The position numbers and the translations under genes are program-made. From Haloarcula taiwanensis (GTDB lineage: Archaea; Halobacteriota; Halobacteria; Halobacteriales; Haloarculaceae): a stretch of 64,000 bases of DNA. A model generated the notes under the pieces. The model worked only from the letters and a program-made list of their open reading frames with translations, was not told the origin of the DNA and did no database searches. Where the stretch lies: positions 1,426,001 through 1,490,000 of the forward strand of contig CP019154.1 of assembly GCA_002844335.1 (NCBI GenBank), in the 5' to 3' direction. Position 1 is the stretch's first letter. Each line of letters starts with the position of its first letter. This document shows positions 31,331 to 40,423 of the stretch, in pieces.

Positions 31331-32707
31331 TTAGTAGGCGTTGGAGATCTGAGAGACGACATCTGCGGGCGCAGCACCGGAGTTCAGTGATGAGATAGCG
31401 GATTCGAGCGAGGACTTGACTGCCGGCGGTGCGGCCAGGCCGTGTGCCACAGACGGCGGCTGAGCATCGCTGTTCTGGAAGTCTGCTATCTGATCCTTGG
31501 AGAAGTCGTTGAACGGGTCGGTGTTCACGTCAGTTCGCGGCGGAATCGACCCCTTCTTCGGGTTGAAGATCTCCTGTGCCTCGGCCGTGCCGACGAACCG
31601 GCACCACAGCGTAGTCGCTTCCGGCGACGGGTTGTTGACCGGATACGGGAACGAGTCCATGTTGAGTGCGTAGTAACCGTCGGTACCCGGGAACGTCACG
31701 TGGTCCCACTCCTCGCCGTACGCGAGGTCGTTCGTAATGTACGTTCCGGCCGCCCAGTCTCCCTGGTGGAGGAACGCCGCTTCGCCGTTGATGACCTGGT
31801 TGTTGGCCTCGGTCCAGGAAATCGAACCGGCGTCGCTCGGGATGTAGTCGAGATAGGACTGTGTGGTCTCGACTGCCGACTCCAGAGCGTCGCTGTTGGC
31901 GTCGACCTCACCGTCGACGAAGATAGCGCTGTAGGTCTCGGCGTCCGTTTCGCCGAGGAGAACAGTCGCAAACATCTGGAAGCTGGACCACGGCGCACCG
32001 GTCTGGTGTGCCATTCCGGTGTAGCCAGCATCGCTGACCGTTGCCAGCGCGTCGACGAGGTCAGACGGCGTTTCGAGGGCTGTCGGGTCGACCCCGGCGT
32101 CCTCGACGACCTCGACGTTGTAGAAGAGGTTGTTGATCCGGTGGATGTTGAGCGGGACCGTCACGTAGTTCCCTGCGGGCTGGGCCGCGTCCTTGACACC
32201 CTGGAGATATGCGTCCTCCATGCTGTTCTCTGACCACACGGAGTCGCCGATGTCCTTCAGCAGGTTCGCATCGGTGAAGGGGAGCAGATTGTTTCCGGGC
32301 CAGGACTGCCACGTACTCGGATGGTTGCCGTTCTGCACCCGTGTCCGGATGTTCGCCTGCAGGTTGTCACCCGCACCACCGGCGATGAGGTTCTCGTCGA
32401 ACGGAACGTCGGGGTGTTGCTCCTTGAAGGCGTCCATAACGGACTGAATCGCTTCGAGTCCGTCGCCTTCGCCCCACCAGTGGGCGACTTCGAGCGTCCC
32501 ATACTGTGGCCCGCTGTCGGTACTGTCCTCACCGCTGCTGCCGTCGCCACTGGTACCGTCGCCGCCGTCACCGCTGCTGCCGTCGCCGCTGCTGCCATCA
32601 CCACCGTCACTCCCACCGCAGCCAGCCAGCGAGGCCGCACCTGCTGCGCCAGCAATCCGAAGAGCGTTACGCCGCGTCAACCGTTTATTTGAGTTGTCGT
32701 CAGTCAT
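31331..32707 (-). CDS. CUT1 sugar ABC binding lipoprotein (first copy)
   Basis: A 458-residue extracellular solute-binding protein of the maltose-type (SBP_bac_1) class. The N-terminus has a Tat motif (RLTRRNALRIAG) and lipobox SLAGC, followed by a linker of GSSGDG-type repeats (about 30-60). TLEVAHWWGEGDGLEAIQ, HQGDWAAGTY and EIFNPKKGSIPPRTD are typical of oligosaccharide or monosaccharide binding proteins. No permease lies next to it; the only CUT1 permeases in the window are at 36.6-38.6 kb, so it may share that transporter with the binding protein at 38.7 kb, or be a diverged duplicate. Confidence 0.87.
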   Translation of the reverse strand: MTDDNSNKRLTRRNALRIAGAAGAASLAGCGGSDGGDGSSGDGSSGDGGDGTSGDGSSGEDSTDSGPQYGTLEVAHWWGEGDGLEAIQSVMDAFKEQHPDVPFDENLIAGGAGDNLQANIRTRVQNGNHPSTWQSWPGNNLLPFTDANLLKDIGDSVWSENSMEDAYLQGVKDAAQPAGNYVTVPLNIHRINNLFYNVEVVEDAGVDPTALETPSDLVDALATVSDAGYTGMAHQTGAPWSSFQMFATVLLGETDAETYSAIFVDGEVDANSDALESAVETTQSYLDYIPSDAGSISWTEANNQVINGEAAFLHQGDWAAGTYITNDLAYGEEWDHVTFPGTDGYYALNMDSFPYPVNNPSPEATTLWCRFVGTAEAQEIFNPKKGSIPPRTDVNTDPFNDFSKDQIADFQNSDAQPPSVAHGLAAPPAVKSSLESAISSLNSGAAPADVVSQISNAY

Positions 32708-32949
32708 GGTTGCACCAATACCTCATAATTCCTTATTGAAGATTCGCACTTAATACTTCTGTATAGCAAAAGTCACCATTTGACATTCGTATCGATCCCG
32801 GTAAATCATCTATATCCCACGATTTCTCGGGTTTGAGCGGGCGAACAAATTAATCGTATGTGAGTAAATACCTCACTATCTTACATCTGTGAGATTACAT
32901 TTACCCGACATATCCGCTTTGAGATGAGGTCTATCCGGGTATATTGGGA
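32708..32949. promoter_or_regulatory. Upstream region of the binding protein with repeated AATACCTCA
   Basis: The 9-mer AATACCTCA occurs twice, at 32717-32725 and 32867-32875. The distal copy is part of an inverted repeat, GTGAG (32860-32864) with CTCAC (32872-32876), and another GTGAG follows at 32889-32893. The proximal copy lies 10 nt upstream of the start codon. A TATA-like element occurs at about 32745-32755 on the minus strand. These may be regulator sites; no known motif was recognised. Confidence 0.3.
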
Positions 32950-32980
32950 CAAAAAAGCTCGGGCGCGGTTCGGCCCGGGG
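32950..32980 (-). terminator. Intrinsic terminator-like hairpin with T-tract after glucose dehydrogenase
   Basis: On the minus strand, right after the glucose dehydrogenase stop codon, CGGGC pairs with GCCCG across an 8-nt loop and is followed by AGC and six T residues (plus-strand A tract 32951-32956). Oligo-T tracts end archaeal transcripts, so this probably separates glucose dehydrogenase from the binding-protein gene. Confidence 0.55.
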
Positions 32981-32982
32981 AC

Positions 32983-34047
32983 TTACAGCGAATCGAACTC
33001 GACGACTGCTTTTATCTGGTCGTCCCCGTCTGTGAAGGCCGCCTCGACGTGCTCCGGGTCGGTAACCGTCGTGACCAGATCGTCGAGCAGCCATTCCGGA
33101 AGGTCCTGTAAGGTCTCGACGGCGTCCTCGAAGTGCGAGACGTGTGAGTTGACAGTCCCGATGAGACACTTGTTGTGCAGGACAATCTCGTTGTGGAGCG
33201 AGCCGCCATCGACTTCAAATTCCCACGGCTCCGGGATGCCGAGCAACACGCCGACCCCGTTCTGGTCGAGCGCCTTGACCGTCTGGAACGCGTGCGGGGC
33301 GAACCCGGTTGCCTCGTAGACGTAGTCCATCGCCTCGTAGGTCTCCGGGAGTTCATCCACCGGCGTCTCACGGGAATCGACGTACGTGCTGCCTATCTCG
33401 TCGATGATGTCGACCGTCGGGTCGGGCCGGTCGCGCCGACCGACACAGTACGTCCGGTCGTACTCCTGTTCAAGCATCCACAGCGTCAACAGTCCGAGCG
33501 AACCGTTCCCCAGCACGCAGGCCGACTCCGGCCGCCAATCGAATGGCTCCCGCGTGGCGTAGGCGTGCTCGTTTGCCTTCTCGGTAATCGAGAGCGGCTC
33601 GACGAGAAAGCCGTAGTCCGCGACCGCTTCCGGGACGGGGACGAGGAAATCTGCCGGCGAGGTGAAATACTCGGCCATGAAGCCGTGGTCGCCGACGATG
33701 CCACGTTCCGTGTACTCGCCGTCCGGAGCCATGTCGGGTTCCCCCCGACGGAAATACTCGTTCGTTTCGCCGTTCGGTTTCCGCCGGACAGTCGGCGCGA
33801 CGACCTGCCCCGCCTCGAGCCCCGTGCCATTGGGCTCTTCGACGACGCCGACCGCCTCGTGTCCGAGAACCATGTGGTCCGCCCCGTCGGGGAACCCGCC
33901 GTGGGACCCGTTCAGGACTTCGTGGTCTGTGCCGTCAACACCAACGCGGAGTGTCCGGACGAGTGCCTCGCCCGGGTCAGGCGACGGTCGCTCCCGCTCT
34001 AGGAGCTGTGGGCCGTCGTCGTCCCGCGTAACACCAATCACTTTCAT
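32983..34047 (-). CDS. gdh: Glucose 1-dehydrogenase, zinc MDR type
   Basis: A 354-residue enzyme that oxidises glucose to gluconolactone, first step of the semi-phosphorylative Entner-Doudoroff pathway of haloarchaea. It closely resembles the Haloferax mediterranei enzyme: LVRTLRVGVDGTDHEVL carries Asp38, LGHEAVGVVE carries His63 and Glu64, three of the catalytic zinc ligands, and LGNGSLGLLTLWML is the cofactor-binding loop. NSHVSHFEDAVETL near the end is also conserved. It is flanked by sugar transport genes and followed by a terminator-like hairpin, so it is probably expressed with the sugar locus. NADP(H) preference is known for the family. Confidence 0.93.
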   Translation of the reverse strand: MKVIGVTRDDDGPQLLERERPSPDPGEALVRTLRVGVDGTDHEVLNGSHGGFPDGADHMVLGHEAVGVVEEPNGTGLEAGQVVAPTVRRKPNGETNEYFRRGEPDMAPDGEYTERGIVGDHGFMAEYFTSPADFLVPVPEAVADYGFLVEPLSITEKANEHAYATREPFDWRPESACVLGNGSLGLLTLWMLEQEYDRTYCVGRRDRPDPTVDIIDEIGSTYVDSRETPVDELPETYEAMDYVYEATGFAPHAFQTVKALDQNGVGVLLGIPEPWEFEVDGGSLHNEIVLHNKCLIGTVNSHVSHFEDAVETLQDLPEWLLDDLVTTVTDPEHVEAAFTDGDDQIKAVVEFDSL

Positions 34048-34087
34048 GCCAGGCAGAGAGTGAGAACACTGGGGATTAAGTCTTTCT

Positions 34088-35164
34088 TCAGGTCTCTGTC
34101 TCGCTGACGCTGACAGCCGCGCCAGTTTCGCTGGAGCGGTAGATTCCGTCCATCACGCGCTGGACTCGCAGCGCCTGCTCGACGGTGTTTACCGACGGTG
34201 GCGACCCGTTCCGAACCGCAGAGACGAACCGTTCCTGCTCCGTTCGCTGTGGGTCCGACCGCTGTGTCTCGACATCGGTCGTCCGATGGTGCATCCGGCC
34301 GGTGTCGGCCGTCTCAAACAGTGTCAGCGACTGGTCCGCGAGGTCGAGTTTTGCGCCCGCGTCAGTTCCGCGGACGTAGTACTCCTGACTGTCCGGCCGG
34401 TTCGCCGCCCACGCCACCTCCAGGGATATCGTCGTGCCGTCATCACAGCGGATGAACGCACTCGCGGAATCGTCCACGCTGAACTCGGCTGCACCGTGGT
34501 CCGCGCCCCACATCTCGACGTACGCGTACTCCTCGTCGACGCCGAACTGGGCGCGGGTGTCACCCGACACTTCCACGACGGCTGGATGACCGGCAACGTG
34601 CAGCGACAGGTCGATAGCGTGGGCTCCAATGTCGATGAGTGAGCCGCCGCCGGCCACGTCGTTGCGCGTGAACCATGACCCTCGTCCTGGGACGCCGCGA
34701 CGCCTGATGTAGTTCGCCTCGATATGAGACACATCGCCTATGTCGCCCGCGTCGCGGTAGCCCACGAGCGTCTGAACCGGGTCGGCAAATCGGTTGTGGA
34801 AGCCGACCATACAGAACCCGTCTGCCGCTTTGGCGGCCGCGGCGATCCGCTCGGCGCTTTCGAGCGTGTGTGCAAGTGGTTTCTCGACGAGCACGTCCAA
34901 GCCCGCCTCAAGCGCCGCTACGACGTACTGCTCGTGGTATCTGTTCGGCGTCGTCACCAGCGCGGCATCGACGGACCCGAACATCGCCGACGCCTCCTCG
35001 TACACTGCCGCGTCGTACGTCTCGGCGAACCGGCGGCGCGCATCGGCATCGACGTCGACGCCCGCCGTTATCGAGACCGGTTGGTCGAGCTGACGGAGGT
35101 TCGTACAGTGGATATCCGCGATGTTCCCCAGTCCGATGATGCCTATGCGAACGGTCTCAGTCAT
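34088..35164 (-). CDS. Gfo/Idh/MocA family oxidoreductase
   Basis: A 358-residue NAD(P)-dependent sugar oxidoreductase. The Rossmann motif is GIIGLGNIADIH (about 8-19), VLVEKPLAHTLESAE carries the family Glu-Lys-Pro motif, and GGGSLIDIGAHAIDL has the catalytic Asp and His. It lies 40 bp upstream of glucose dehydrogenase and 29 bp after a small membrane protein gene, all on one strand with the ABC transporter, so it is likely to act on the imported sugar or a derivative. The substrate cannot be read from the sequence. Confidence 0.87.
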   Translation of the reverse strand: MTETVRIGIIGLGNIADIHCTNLRQLDQPVSITAGVDVDADARRRFAETYDAAVYEEASAMFGSVDAALVTTPNRYHEQYVVAALEAGLDVLVEKPLAHTLESAERIAAAAKAADGFCMVGFHNRFADPVQTLVGYRDAGDIGDVSHIEANYIRRRGVPGRGSWFTRNDVAGGGSLIDIGAHAIDLSLHVAGHPAVVEVSGDTRAQFGVDEEYAYVEMWGADHGAAEFSVDDSASAFIRCDDGTTISLEVAWAANRPDSQEYYVRGTDAGAKLDLADQSLTLFETADTGRMHHRTTDVETQRSDPQRTEQERFVSAVRNGSPPSVNTVEQALRVQRVMDGIYRSSETGAAVSVSETET

Positions 35165-35193
35165 GATTTTCGAAGAGTGCGGCCGGAAGCGGA

Positions 35194-35397
35194 TTAATAC
35201 AACTGCTGTTCACGCTCTTCGCGTTCCTCCTCCTGTTTCTGCTTGGCCTTCTCTCGCCGCCGGCCGCGCCGATACTGGATGATGCCGGGGACGATTTTGT
35301 TCTTCAGGTCGAGGACAAACGACACGATACCGTAGGCCCAGAAGAAAAACAGTACGAGCATCCCGCTCCAGTACAGCATCGCGAGGTGGCTGCTCAT
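35194..35397 (-). CDS. Small membrane protein of the sugar ABC operon
   Basis: A 67-residue protein with one or two hydrophobic segments at the N-terminus (SGMLVLFFFWAYGIVSFVL) and a highly charged helical tail (RRGRRREKAKQKQEEEREER). It is 1 nt downstream of the ABC ATPase stop and on the same strand. I do not know its function. A small single-span subunit or regulator that docks on the transporter would fit its place and shape, but this is inference. Confidence 0.7.
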   Translation of the reverse strand: MSSHLAMLYWSGMLVLFFFWAYGIVSFVLDLKNKIVPGIIQYRRGRRREKAKQKQEEEREEREQQLY

Positions 35398-35398
35398 A

Positions 35399-36595
35399 TC
35401 AGTCGTCTGATTCTACTTCGCTACTTGATGCAGTGCTTTCGGCCTCGTACGGAATGAGGTCGTGGACAATCGCCTCGCCGGTGGCCGAGTCGAACAGGTG
35501 GACGTTCCGTCGGTCGATGACGACCCCGATCTCATCGTCTTCTTCGAGATCAGAGTCGGGGTCGATGCTCATCAGTAGCTGGTCGTTCGTCGCCAGTTCC
35601 TGCGACATCGACGTTTCGCCGTCGCCCAGCAGCAGGTAGGCGAATATCTCGTCGCCCATGGGTTCGAGAATGTCGGTCCTCGCGGTAATCATTCCCGATG
35701 GGTCAGGGACCTCCGACTTGAGGTCGCCCGGATAGATGTCCTCTGGGCGGATACCCAGCGTCACGTCGTCACCAACTCCGACACCTTCGATGGACGATGG
35801 GTTGAACGCAAGCGAGAAGTTCGGCGTCTCCAGGGCGTCCTCCGTGACCGTCCCCTCGACGAAGTTCATCGACGGCGAGCCGATGAAACCGGCGACAAAG
35901 AGGTTGTCCGGCTCGTTGTAACAGGTCAGTGGCGGGTCGATCTGCTGGAGCTGCCCCGAATCGAGGACGGCGATACGGTCGGACAGCGTCATCGCCTCCT
36001 CCTGATCGTGGGTCACGTAGATGATGGTCGTGTCCAGCTCCTTGTGCAGGCGCTGGAGTTCCGTCCGCATGTGGACCTTGAGCTTCGCGTCAAGGTTTGC
36101 CAGCGGCTCGTCCATCAGGAACACGTCGGGCTCGCGCACGATGGCGCGGGCGATAGCGACGCGCTGACGCTGTCCGCCGGACATCTCCTCGGGCATCCGG
36201 TTGAGCATCCCCTCTAGCTGGACGATATCCGCGGCCCGCTCGACCCGGCGGTCAATCTCGTCCTGTGGGTAATCCCGTAACCGCAGCCCGAAGGAAATGT
36301 TGTCGTACACGTCCATGTGCGGGAACAGCGCGATGTTCTGGAACACCATCGCGATTCCGCGGTCCTTCGGTGGCAGGTTCGTCACTTCACGGTCGCCGAT
36401 GTATATCTCACCCTCGGTTGGGATGGTGAGCCCGGCGATGGTCTCCATCGTGGTCGACTTCCCACAGCCGGATGGGCCGACAAAACAGATGAACTCGCCG
36501 TGGGCGATATCGAGGTTCATGTCGTCGACCGCGGTGACCACGTCACCCTGGTCGTCGTAGCGTTTCGTCACGTGTTCGAGTTGTACTCGTGCCAT
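35399..36595 (-). CDS. CUT1 sugar ABC transporter ATPase
   Basis: A 398-residue MalK/UgpC-type ATP-binding subunit. Walker A GPSGCGKSTT, Q-loop VFQNIALFPH, signature MSGGQRQRVAIARAI, Walker B DVFLMDEPLANLD and H-loop IIYVTHDQEEAMT are all present, followed by an extended C-terminal domain (about 240-380) of OB/TOBE type that in MalK serves regulation. An acidic Ser/Glu tail ends the protein. It follows the permease gene by 4 nt. ATPases of this class can serve several sugar transporters, so it could also energise one served by the orphan binding protein. Confidence 0.92.
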   Translation of the reverse strand: MARVQLEHVTKRYDDQGDVVTAVDDMNLDIAHGEFICFVGPSGCGKSTTMETIAGLTIPTEGEIYIGDREVTNLPPKDRGIAMVFQNIALFPHMDVYDNISFGLRLRDYPQDEIDRRVERAADIVQLEGMLNRMPEEMSGGQRQRVAIARAIVREPDVFLMDEPLANLDAKLKVHMRTELQRLHKELDTTIIYVTHDQEEAMTLSDRIAVLDSGQLQQIDPPLTCYNEPDNLFVAGFIGSPSMNFVEGTVTEDALETPNFSLAFNPSSIEGVGVGDDVTLGIRPEDIYPGDLKSEVPDPSGMITARTDILEPMGDEIFAYLLLGDGETSMSQELATNDQLLMSIDPDSDLEEDDEIGVVIDRRNVHLFDSATGEAIVHDLIPYEAESTASSSEVESDD

Positions 36596-36599
36596 TGTG

Positions 36600-37601
36600 T
36601 TACTCCTTGAGTGCGCCTGAGGTCAGTCCGCTGACGATGCGTTCCTGTGCGACGATCACGAGGATGACGACGGGGAGAACCCCGACGATGCTCGCGGCCG
36701 CCATGAGGTTGAACTGGGTCGTGTACTGGGTCTGGTAGCTGAGAATCCCGCCGACGATAGGCGACCATTTGGCCGCCTCCGGCGAGGTCGCCATGATAGA
36801 GCTGAAGAAGTACTCGTTGTAGACGGCGATGAACGTCAGCACGGCCGCGGTCGCCACGCCCGGCGCGGACAGCGGCATGATGACGCGGAACAGCGCGCCC
36901 AGTCTCGTCGTTCCTTCGACCCGCGCGGCGTCCTCCAGCCCGTCCGGAATCTGGCCGTAGAACGTCGTCAGGATGAAGATGGACAGCGGCATAAACAGCG
37001 CGCTGAACGGCAGTACCATCGACCCCGGCGTGTTCAGTAGCCGCGGTGGGGTAAACAGCGGGATGGACGTGAACGGTACCGTAATCGGCGCGTTGCCGGC
37101 AAACGCCTGGAACAGCGGTATGACGAACGCAGCCGGCGGGAAGTAGCTGATCGCCAGGATACCGAGCATCAGCAGTGCGCGGCCGGGGAATCGGAGACGG
37201 CCGAACACGTAGCCTGCGAGGCTCGCCACGAACAGCACGATGACCGTCGTCGTGACCGCCAGCGCGAAGCTGTTCAGCATGTACAGGTGGAAGGGAACCT
37301 GCTCGAAGACGGTGACGAACGCACCCGGATTGAACCCCTTAGGGACCGGCAGCGGGAACGTCCCGCTGACGCCAAAGAGGTTCACCGTGGGGAGGAAGCT
37401 CCCGGCGAGTAAGTTCCCCTCGGGGGTCACCGCCAGCACGACGAGCCAGTAGAAGGGGAACAGCGTCGTCACCAGGAAAAACACCATCGCCGCGTAGAAC
37501 AGCGCCCGGTACACCTTGTCCGGGTTCTTGATGGCGCTCTGTGTCCACCGCTGTAGCGGCCCGTCGCTCGACTGCTCTTGGGTGTCAGTTGGCGTCGCCA
37601 T
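36600..37601 (-). CDS. CUT1 sugar ABC permease, MalG type
   Basis: A 333-residue membrane protein with six main hydrophobic segments and the EAA loop for the ATPase in LEDAARVEGTTRLGALFRVI (about 235-254), typical of MalG-like permeases. About 30 polar residues precede the first helix (KVYRALFYAAMVFFLVTTLF). It starts 1 nt after the stop of the MalF-type gene and ends 4 nt before the ATPase gene, so all three are co-translated. Together they make the channel of the sugar importer. Confidence 0.92.
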   Translation of the reverse strand: MATPTDTQEQSSDGPLQRWTQSAIKNPDKVYRALFYAAMVFFLVTTLFPFYWLVVLAVTPEGNLLAGSFLPTVNLFGVSGTFPLPVPKGFNPGAFVTVFEQVPFHLYMLNSFALAVTTTVIVLFVASLAGYVFGRLRFPGRALLMLGILAISYFPPAAFVIPLFQAFAGNAPITVPFTSIPLFTPPRLLNTPGSMVLPFSALFMPLSIFILTTFYGQIPDGLEDAARVEGTTRLGALFRVIMPLSAPGVATAAVLTFIAVYNEYFFSSIMATSPEAAKWSPIVGGILSYQTQYTTQFNLMAAASIVGVLPVVILVIVAQERIVSGLTSGALKE

Positions 37602-37602
37602 G

Positions 37603-38583
37603 TTAGATCGCGTCCTCCCCTTGCCAGACGATGAGTCCCATCACGACCGTCCCGATGATGGCGGCCGTCACGAACGCGATGGCCGCGGATGTCCCCTCGC
37701 GGGTGGTAAACGTCGCGACGACCATACACGACAGCGATGGCACGACGGTACAGCTCGACACCGTGTCGATGATGCCGTACACCCGCATCGCCTGTACCGA
37801 CCGGAACAGCACGGCAACGCCGATAGTCGGCAGGATGAGCGGGAACGTGATGAGCTTGAACTGCTGCCACTTCGTCGCCCCGGCGACCCTCGCCACGTCG
37901 TACAGGCCCCGGTCGATGCTCTGCAGCCCAGCCAGAATGAGCAGGGCCATGAACGCCGACGTCTTCCAGATGTCGGCGACGATGATGATAAACGTCGCAC
38001 TCGGCGTGTCGTTGAGCGTGTTCGTCGGCGCGAGCAGGCCGAGGTCAGCAAGCGGTGGCGTCAGGAACCCGACGTTCGAGTTGAACATCAGGAAGAAGAT
38101 CATCCCCTGAATGACGATTGGGACGGCCCACGGGATGATGATCGCCGCCCGAATCCACCGCCGGCCATAGAAGTCCTGGTCAAGGATGAGCGCCTGCCCG
38201 AGACCGATGAGCGTCTCGAAGAGCACGCTCACGACGGCGAAGATTATCGTGACGACCAGTGCGCTGTTCAGCAACGCACTCATGCCAAACCCTTCGGGCA
38301 GGAACGTCGTTCCGCCCGGCAGGAACCGGTTTTTCTCACCGGTGAACAGCTCGATGTAGTTCCCAGCGCCGACGAAGGTAGTGCTCGAAAAGTCCGCCGA
38401 GAGCGCGAACAGCGACAGCTCGAAGGTCCGCAACAGCGGGTACAGCGCGACGATACCCAAGAGTACGAACACGGGAATCAACAGCAGATACGCGTACTGC
38501 GTGTCGCTGAGGTTCTCCATCCACCGCATCATGCTGACGAGTGCCCCCGAGCGTCTGGATTCACGGCCGGTTTCTGTACTCAT
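37603..38583 (-). CDS. CUT1 sugar ABC permease, MalF type
   Basis: A 326-residue membrane protein with about six to seven hydrophobic segments; the EAA loop reads DVARVAGATKWQQFKLITFP (about 228-247). It resembles MalF/UgpA-type permeases and is the first of three tightly packed transporter genes. The start ATG 38583 lies 78 bp downstream of the binding-protein gene stop, in a stretch with ATCACAGGGATGG at about 38625-38638 that may hold a promoter or processing site. A short cysteine-bearing segment (SSCTVVPSLSCMVVATF) is unusual in the family. Confidence 0.9.
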   Translation of the reverse strand: MSTETGRESRRSGALVSMMRWMENLSDTQYAYLLLIPVFVLLGIVALYPLLRTFELSLFALSADFSSTTFVGAGNYIELFTGEKNRFLPGGTTFLPEGFGMSALLNSALVVTIIFAVVSVLFETLIGLGQALILDQDFYGRRWIRAAIIIPWAVPIVIQGMIFFLMFNSNVGFLTPPLADLGLLAPTNTLNDTPSATFIIIVADIWKTSAFMALLILAGLQSIDRGLYDVARVAGATKWQQFKLITFPLILPTIGVAVLFRSVQAMRVYGIIDTVSSCTVVPSLSCMVVATFTTREGTSAAIAFVTAAIIGTVVMGLIVWQGEDAI

Positions 38584-38661
38584 CTGGTTACCTCCGTCCG
38601 TCGTTTGAATGTGTCATGGTAAATAATCACAGGGATGGTTTTGTAACGCTTGCCTGTGGCT

Positions 38662-40191
38662 TCAGGTTTGCTCGGTCTCTTCCAGCGCGGACTCAAGCGT
38701 CGCCATCGCGTCGGCCGAGGAGGCTTCCTGACCGACTGCGCGGTTCGCTTGCTGTGCGATCTTGCTGGACTGGTCGCTCCAGACAGCCGTCACCGGGCGC
38801 GGCATCGTGTTGTTACCGGCGACCTGCAGGGTGTCCATGTACCGGCCAACGACGGGCACGTTCTGGGCCTCGCTGGAGTTGAACAGTTCGGGCCGCGGCG
38901 GCAGCCATCCCTGAACGGACAGTAGCGTGAGCTGGAAGTCCGGCTGCATCGCGGCGCGAATGACCTGCGTCACGGCGTCTGTGTTCTCACTGTTGGGGTT
39001 GACCGTCATGTGCCAGCCACCGAGCGCAGCCGTGGAGCCGCCCGTGCCGGGCTGTGCCGCCTCGCTTTCGGGCACGGCGTACGGAATCGGCATCGCACCG
39101 AGGTTTTCGCCGAGCGCCGGATCCTCTGTTTCCTCTGGGTCACGCCCGCCGAGTGCCAGCGAGTAGGGCCAGTTCCGGTGGAAGACGGCGTTGCCGTTGA
39201 CGAACGGCGCGCGAGCGTCTTCCTCCTTCCAGCCGAGGATTTCGGTCGGGGTGAAGCCGCCGCCGTACCCCTCGAACTGGCCGCCGAAGTCCTCGCCGTG
39301 GACGAACTTCCGCATCATGTTCAGCGAGTTGATGACCTCTTCGTTGTTGACCGTGATCGGCCGGTCGCCGATGGGGCCAAAGAGGTTGTCGCGGCCGCCG
39401 AAGTACGCGCCGCCCCACGAGGACATAACCTCGTTGAACGTACAGCAGGAGGTCCCCTCGTAGATGTCCCACTGCGTGGTGAAACCGAAGTCGACGTCGG
39501 CGTTGTCGTAGGTGTCCGCCGCGATGTTCGACCACTCCTCCCAGGTCATCGGCTCGGTCGCCCAGTTGTTGCTCTCGGGGCTGTAGCCGGCTTCCTCAAC
39601 GAGGTCCTTGCGGTACTGCATCGTCGGGAAGTCCGGGAACACCGGGACGCCGTACAGGTTCCCGTTGCTCGGGTTCCGAGCCGTGTCGGTAAACGCCGAG
39701 AAGTAGTTGTCCGAGACATCCGAGAGGAGTTCCTCCGGCAGCGTTTCGGAGAGGTTCTGGAGCTGTCCCCGCTGGATGAAGATGTTCGTCCAGCCGTTGT
39801 CCATCAGGAACATGTCCGGGTTCGTCTCGCCGGCCGAGAGCAGTCGGTTGTAGTTCGCCCGAGCCGCACCGGTGTCCTGGTCACGGGGGACGAATTCGAT
39901 CTCGATGGAGTCCGGCAGGCCGTTGTCGTGGAGAGCCTGCTTGATTGCGGGGCCGTTGTTCTGGACGGCCACCGGGTCGAAGCCCCACTGCACGGTCGTC
40001 GCCTCCCCGCCGCTTCCGTCACCGGTCGATCCGCCGTCGCCGCCGCCACCGCCGCCTCCGTCGCCACCGCCGACGAAGTCAGCACAGCCTGCTAGTCCGC
40101 CGACAACACCTGCTGCTCCGGCGGCACGGACGAACCGTCGCCGGGAGACGCCTGTTGAGTTCCGCTCGCCGCTTGTGCCATTGTCCGACAT
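38662..40191 (-). CDS. CUT1 sugar ABC binding lipoprotein (second copy)
   Basis: A 509-residue SBP_bac_1-type binding protein. The Tat motif SRRRFVRAAG and lipobox GLAGC (about Cys36) are followed by a nearly pure Gly/Asp linker. FLMDNGWTNIFIQRGQLQNL, YGVPVFPDFPTMQYRKDLVEEAG and FHRNWPYSLALGG are typical of trehalose/maltose or glucose binding proteins. It immediately precedes the permease and ATPase genes, so it is the main receptor of that transporter. A 16-bp motif shared with the aldo/keto reductase promoter lies 50 bp upstream of its start. Confidence 0.9.
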   Translation of the reverse strand: MSDNGTSGERNSTGVSRRRFVRAAGAAGVVGGLAGCADFVGGGDGGGGGGGDGGSTGDGSGGEATTVQWGFDPVAVQNNGPAIKQALHDNGLPDSIEIEFVPRDQDTGAARANYNRLLSAGETNPDMFLMDNGWTNIFIQRGQLQNLSETLPEELLSDVSDNYFSAFTDTARNPSNGNLYGVPVFPDFPTMQYRKDLVEEAGYSPESNNWATEPMTWEEWSNIAADTYDNADVDFGFTTQWDIYEGTSCCTFNEVMSSWGGAYFGGRDNLFGPIGDRPITVNNEEVINSLNMMRKFVHGEDFGGQFEGYGGGFTPTEILGWKEEDARAPFVNGNAVFHRNWPYSLALGGRDPEETEDPALGENLGAMPIPYAVPESEAAQPGTGGSTAALGGWHMTVNPNSENTDAVTQVIRAAMQPDFQLTLLSVQGWLPPRPELFNSSEAQNVPVVGRYMDTLQVAGNNTMPRPVTAVWSDQSSKIAQQANRAVGQEASSADAMATLESALEETEQT

Positions 40192-40237
40192 ATCTATTCT
40201 GAGCTATCCCGGACGCACCTTAAAGGTTGTCCATAAT

Positions 40238-40258
40238 TAACCACAGGTGTTGTTAACT
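40238..40258 (-). promoter_or_regulatory. Putative sugar-locus operator upstream of binding protein
   Basis: The core CCACAGGTGTTGTTAA (40241-40256) recurs with one difference at 42562-42577 in front of the aldo/keto reductase gene. The flanks AGTTAAC and GTGGTTA on the minus strand also resemble AGTTAACGTGCATGGTTA (41526-41543) upstream of the second TrmB gene. A TrmB or GfcR site is possible; none of these matches a motif I can name with certainty. Confidence 0.45.
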
Positions 40259-40423
40259 GTCGGCCTCAACCCAGAAGAAGTGATATATTTTTGACCAGTA
40301 GCCATTGTATAAATCTTTCAGTATATATATGCACGGATAAGTCAAACAGCCGTTTGCTACACGGAGGCCCTCAAACGCGCAAACTGAACGAAAGTTTACT
40401 AATCCCGAAAAACGGCGCCTGTG

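Noticed and set aside
32521..32602. Tandem-repeat-like DNA, possible CRISPR or minisatellite
   Set aside because: It encodes the Gly/Ser/Asp linker behind the lipobox of a binding lipoprotein. The similar tract at about 40000-40075 is likewise a linker. No spacers or conserved repeats are present.
39010..40095. 361-residue plus-strand frame
   Set aside because: Antisense to the binding lipoprotein at 38662-40191; rich in Val, Arg and Asp as expected for a shadow frame.
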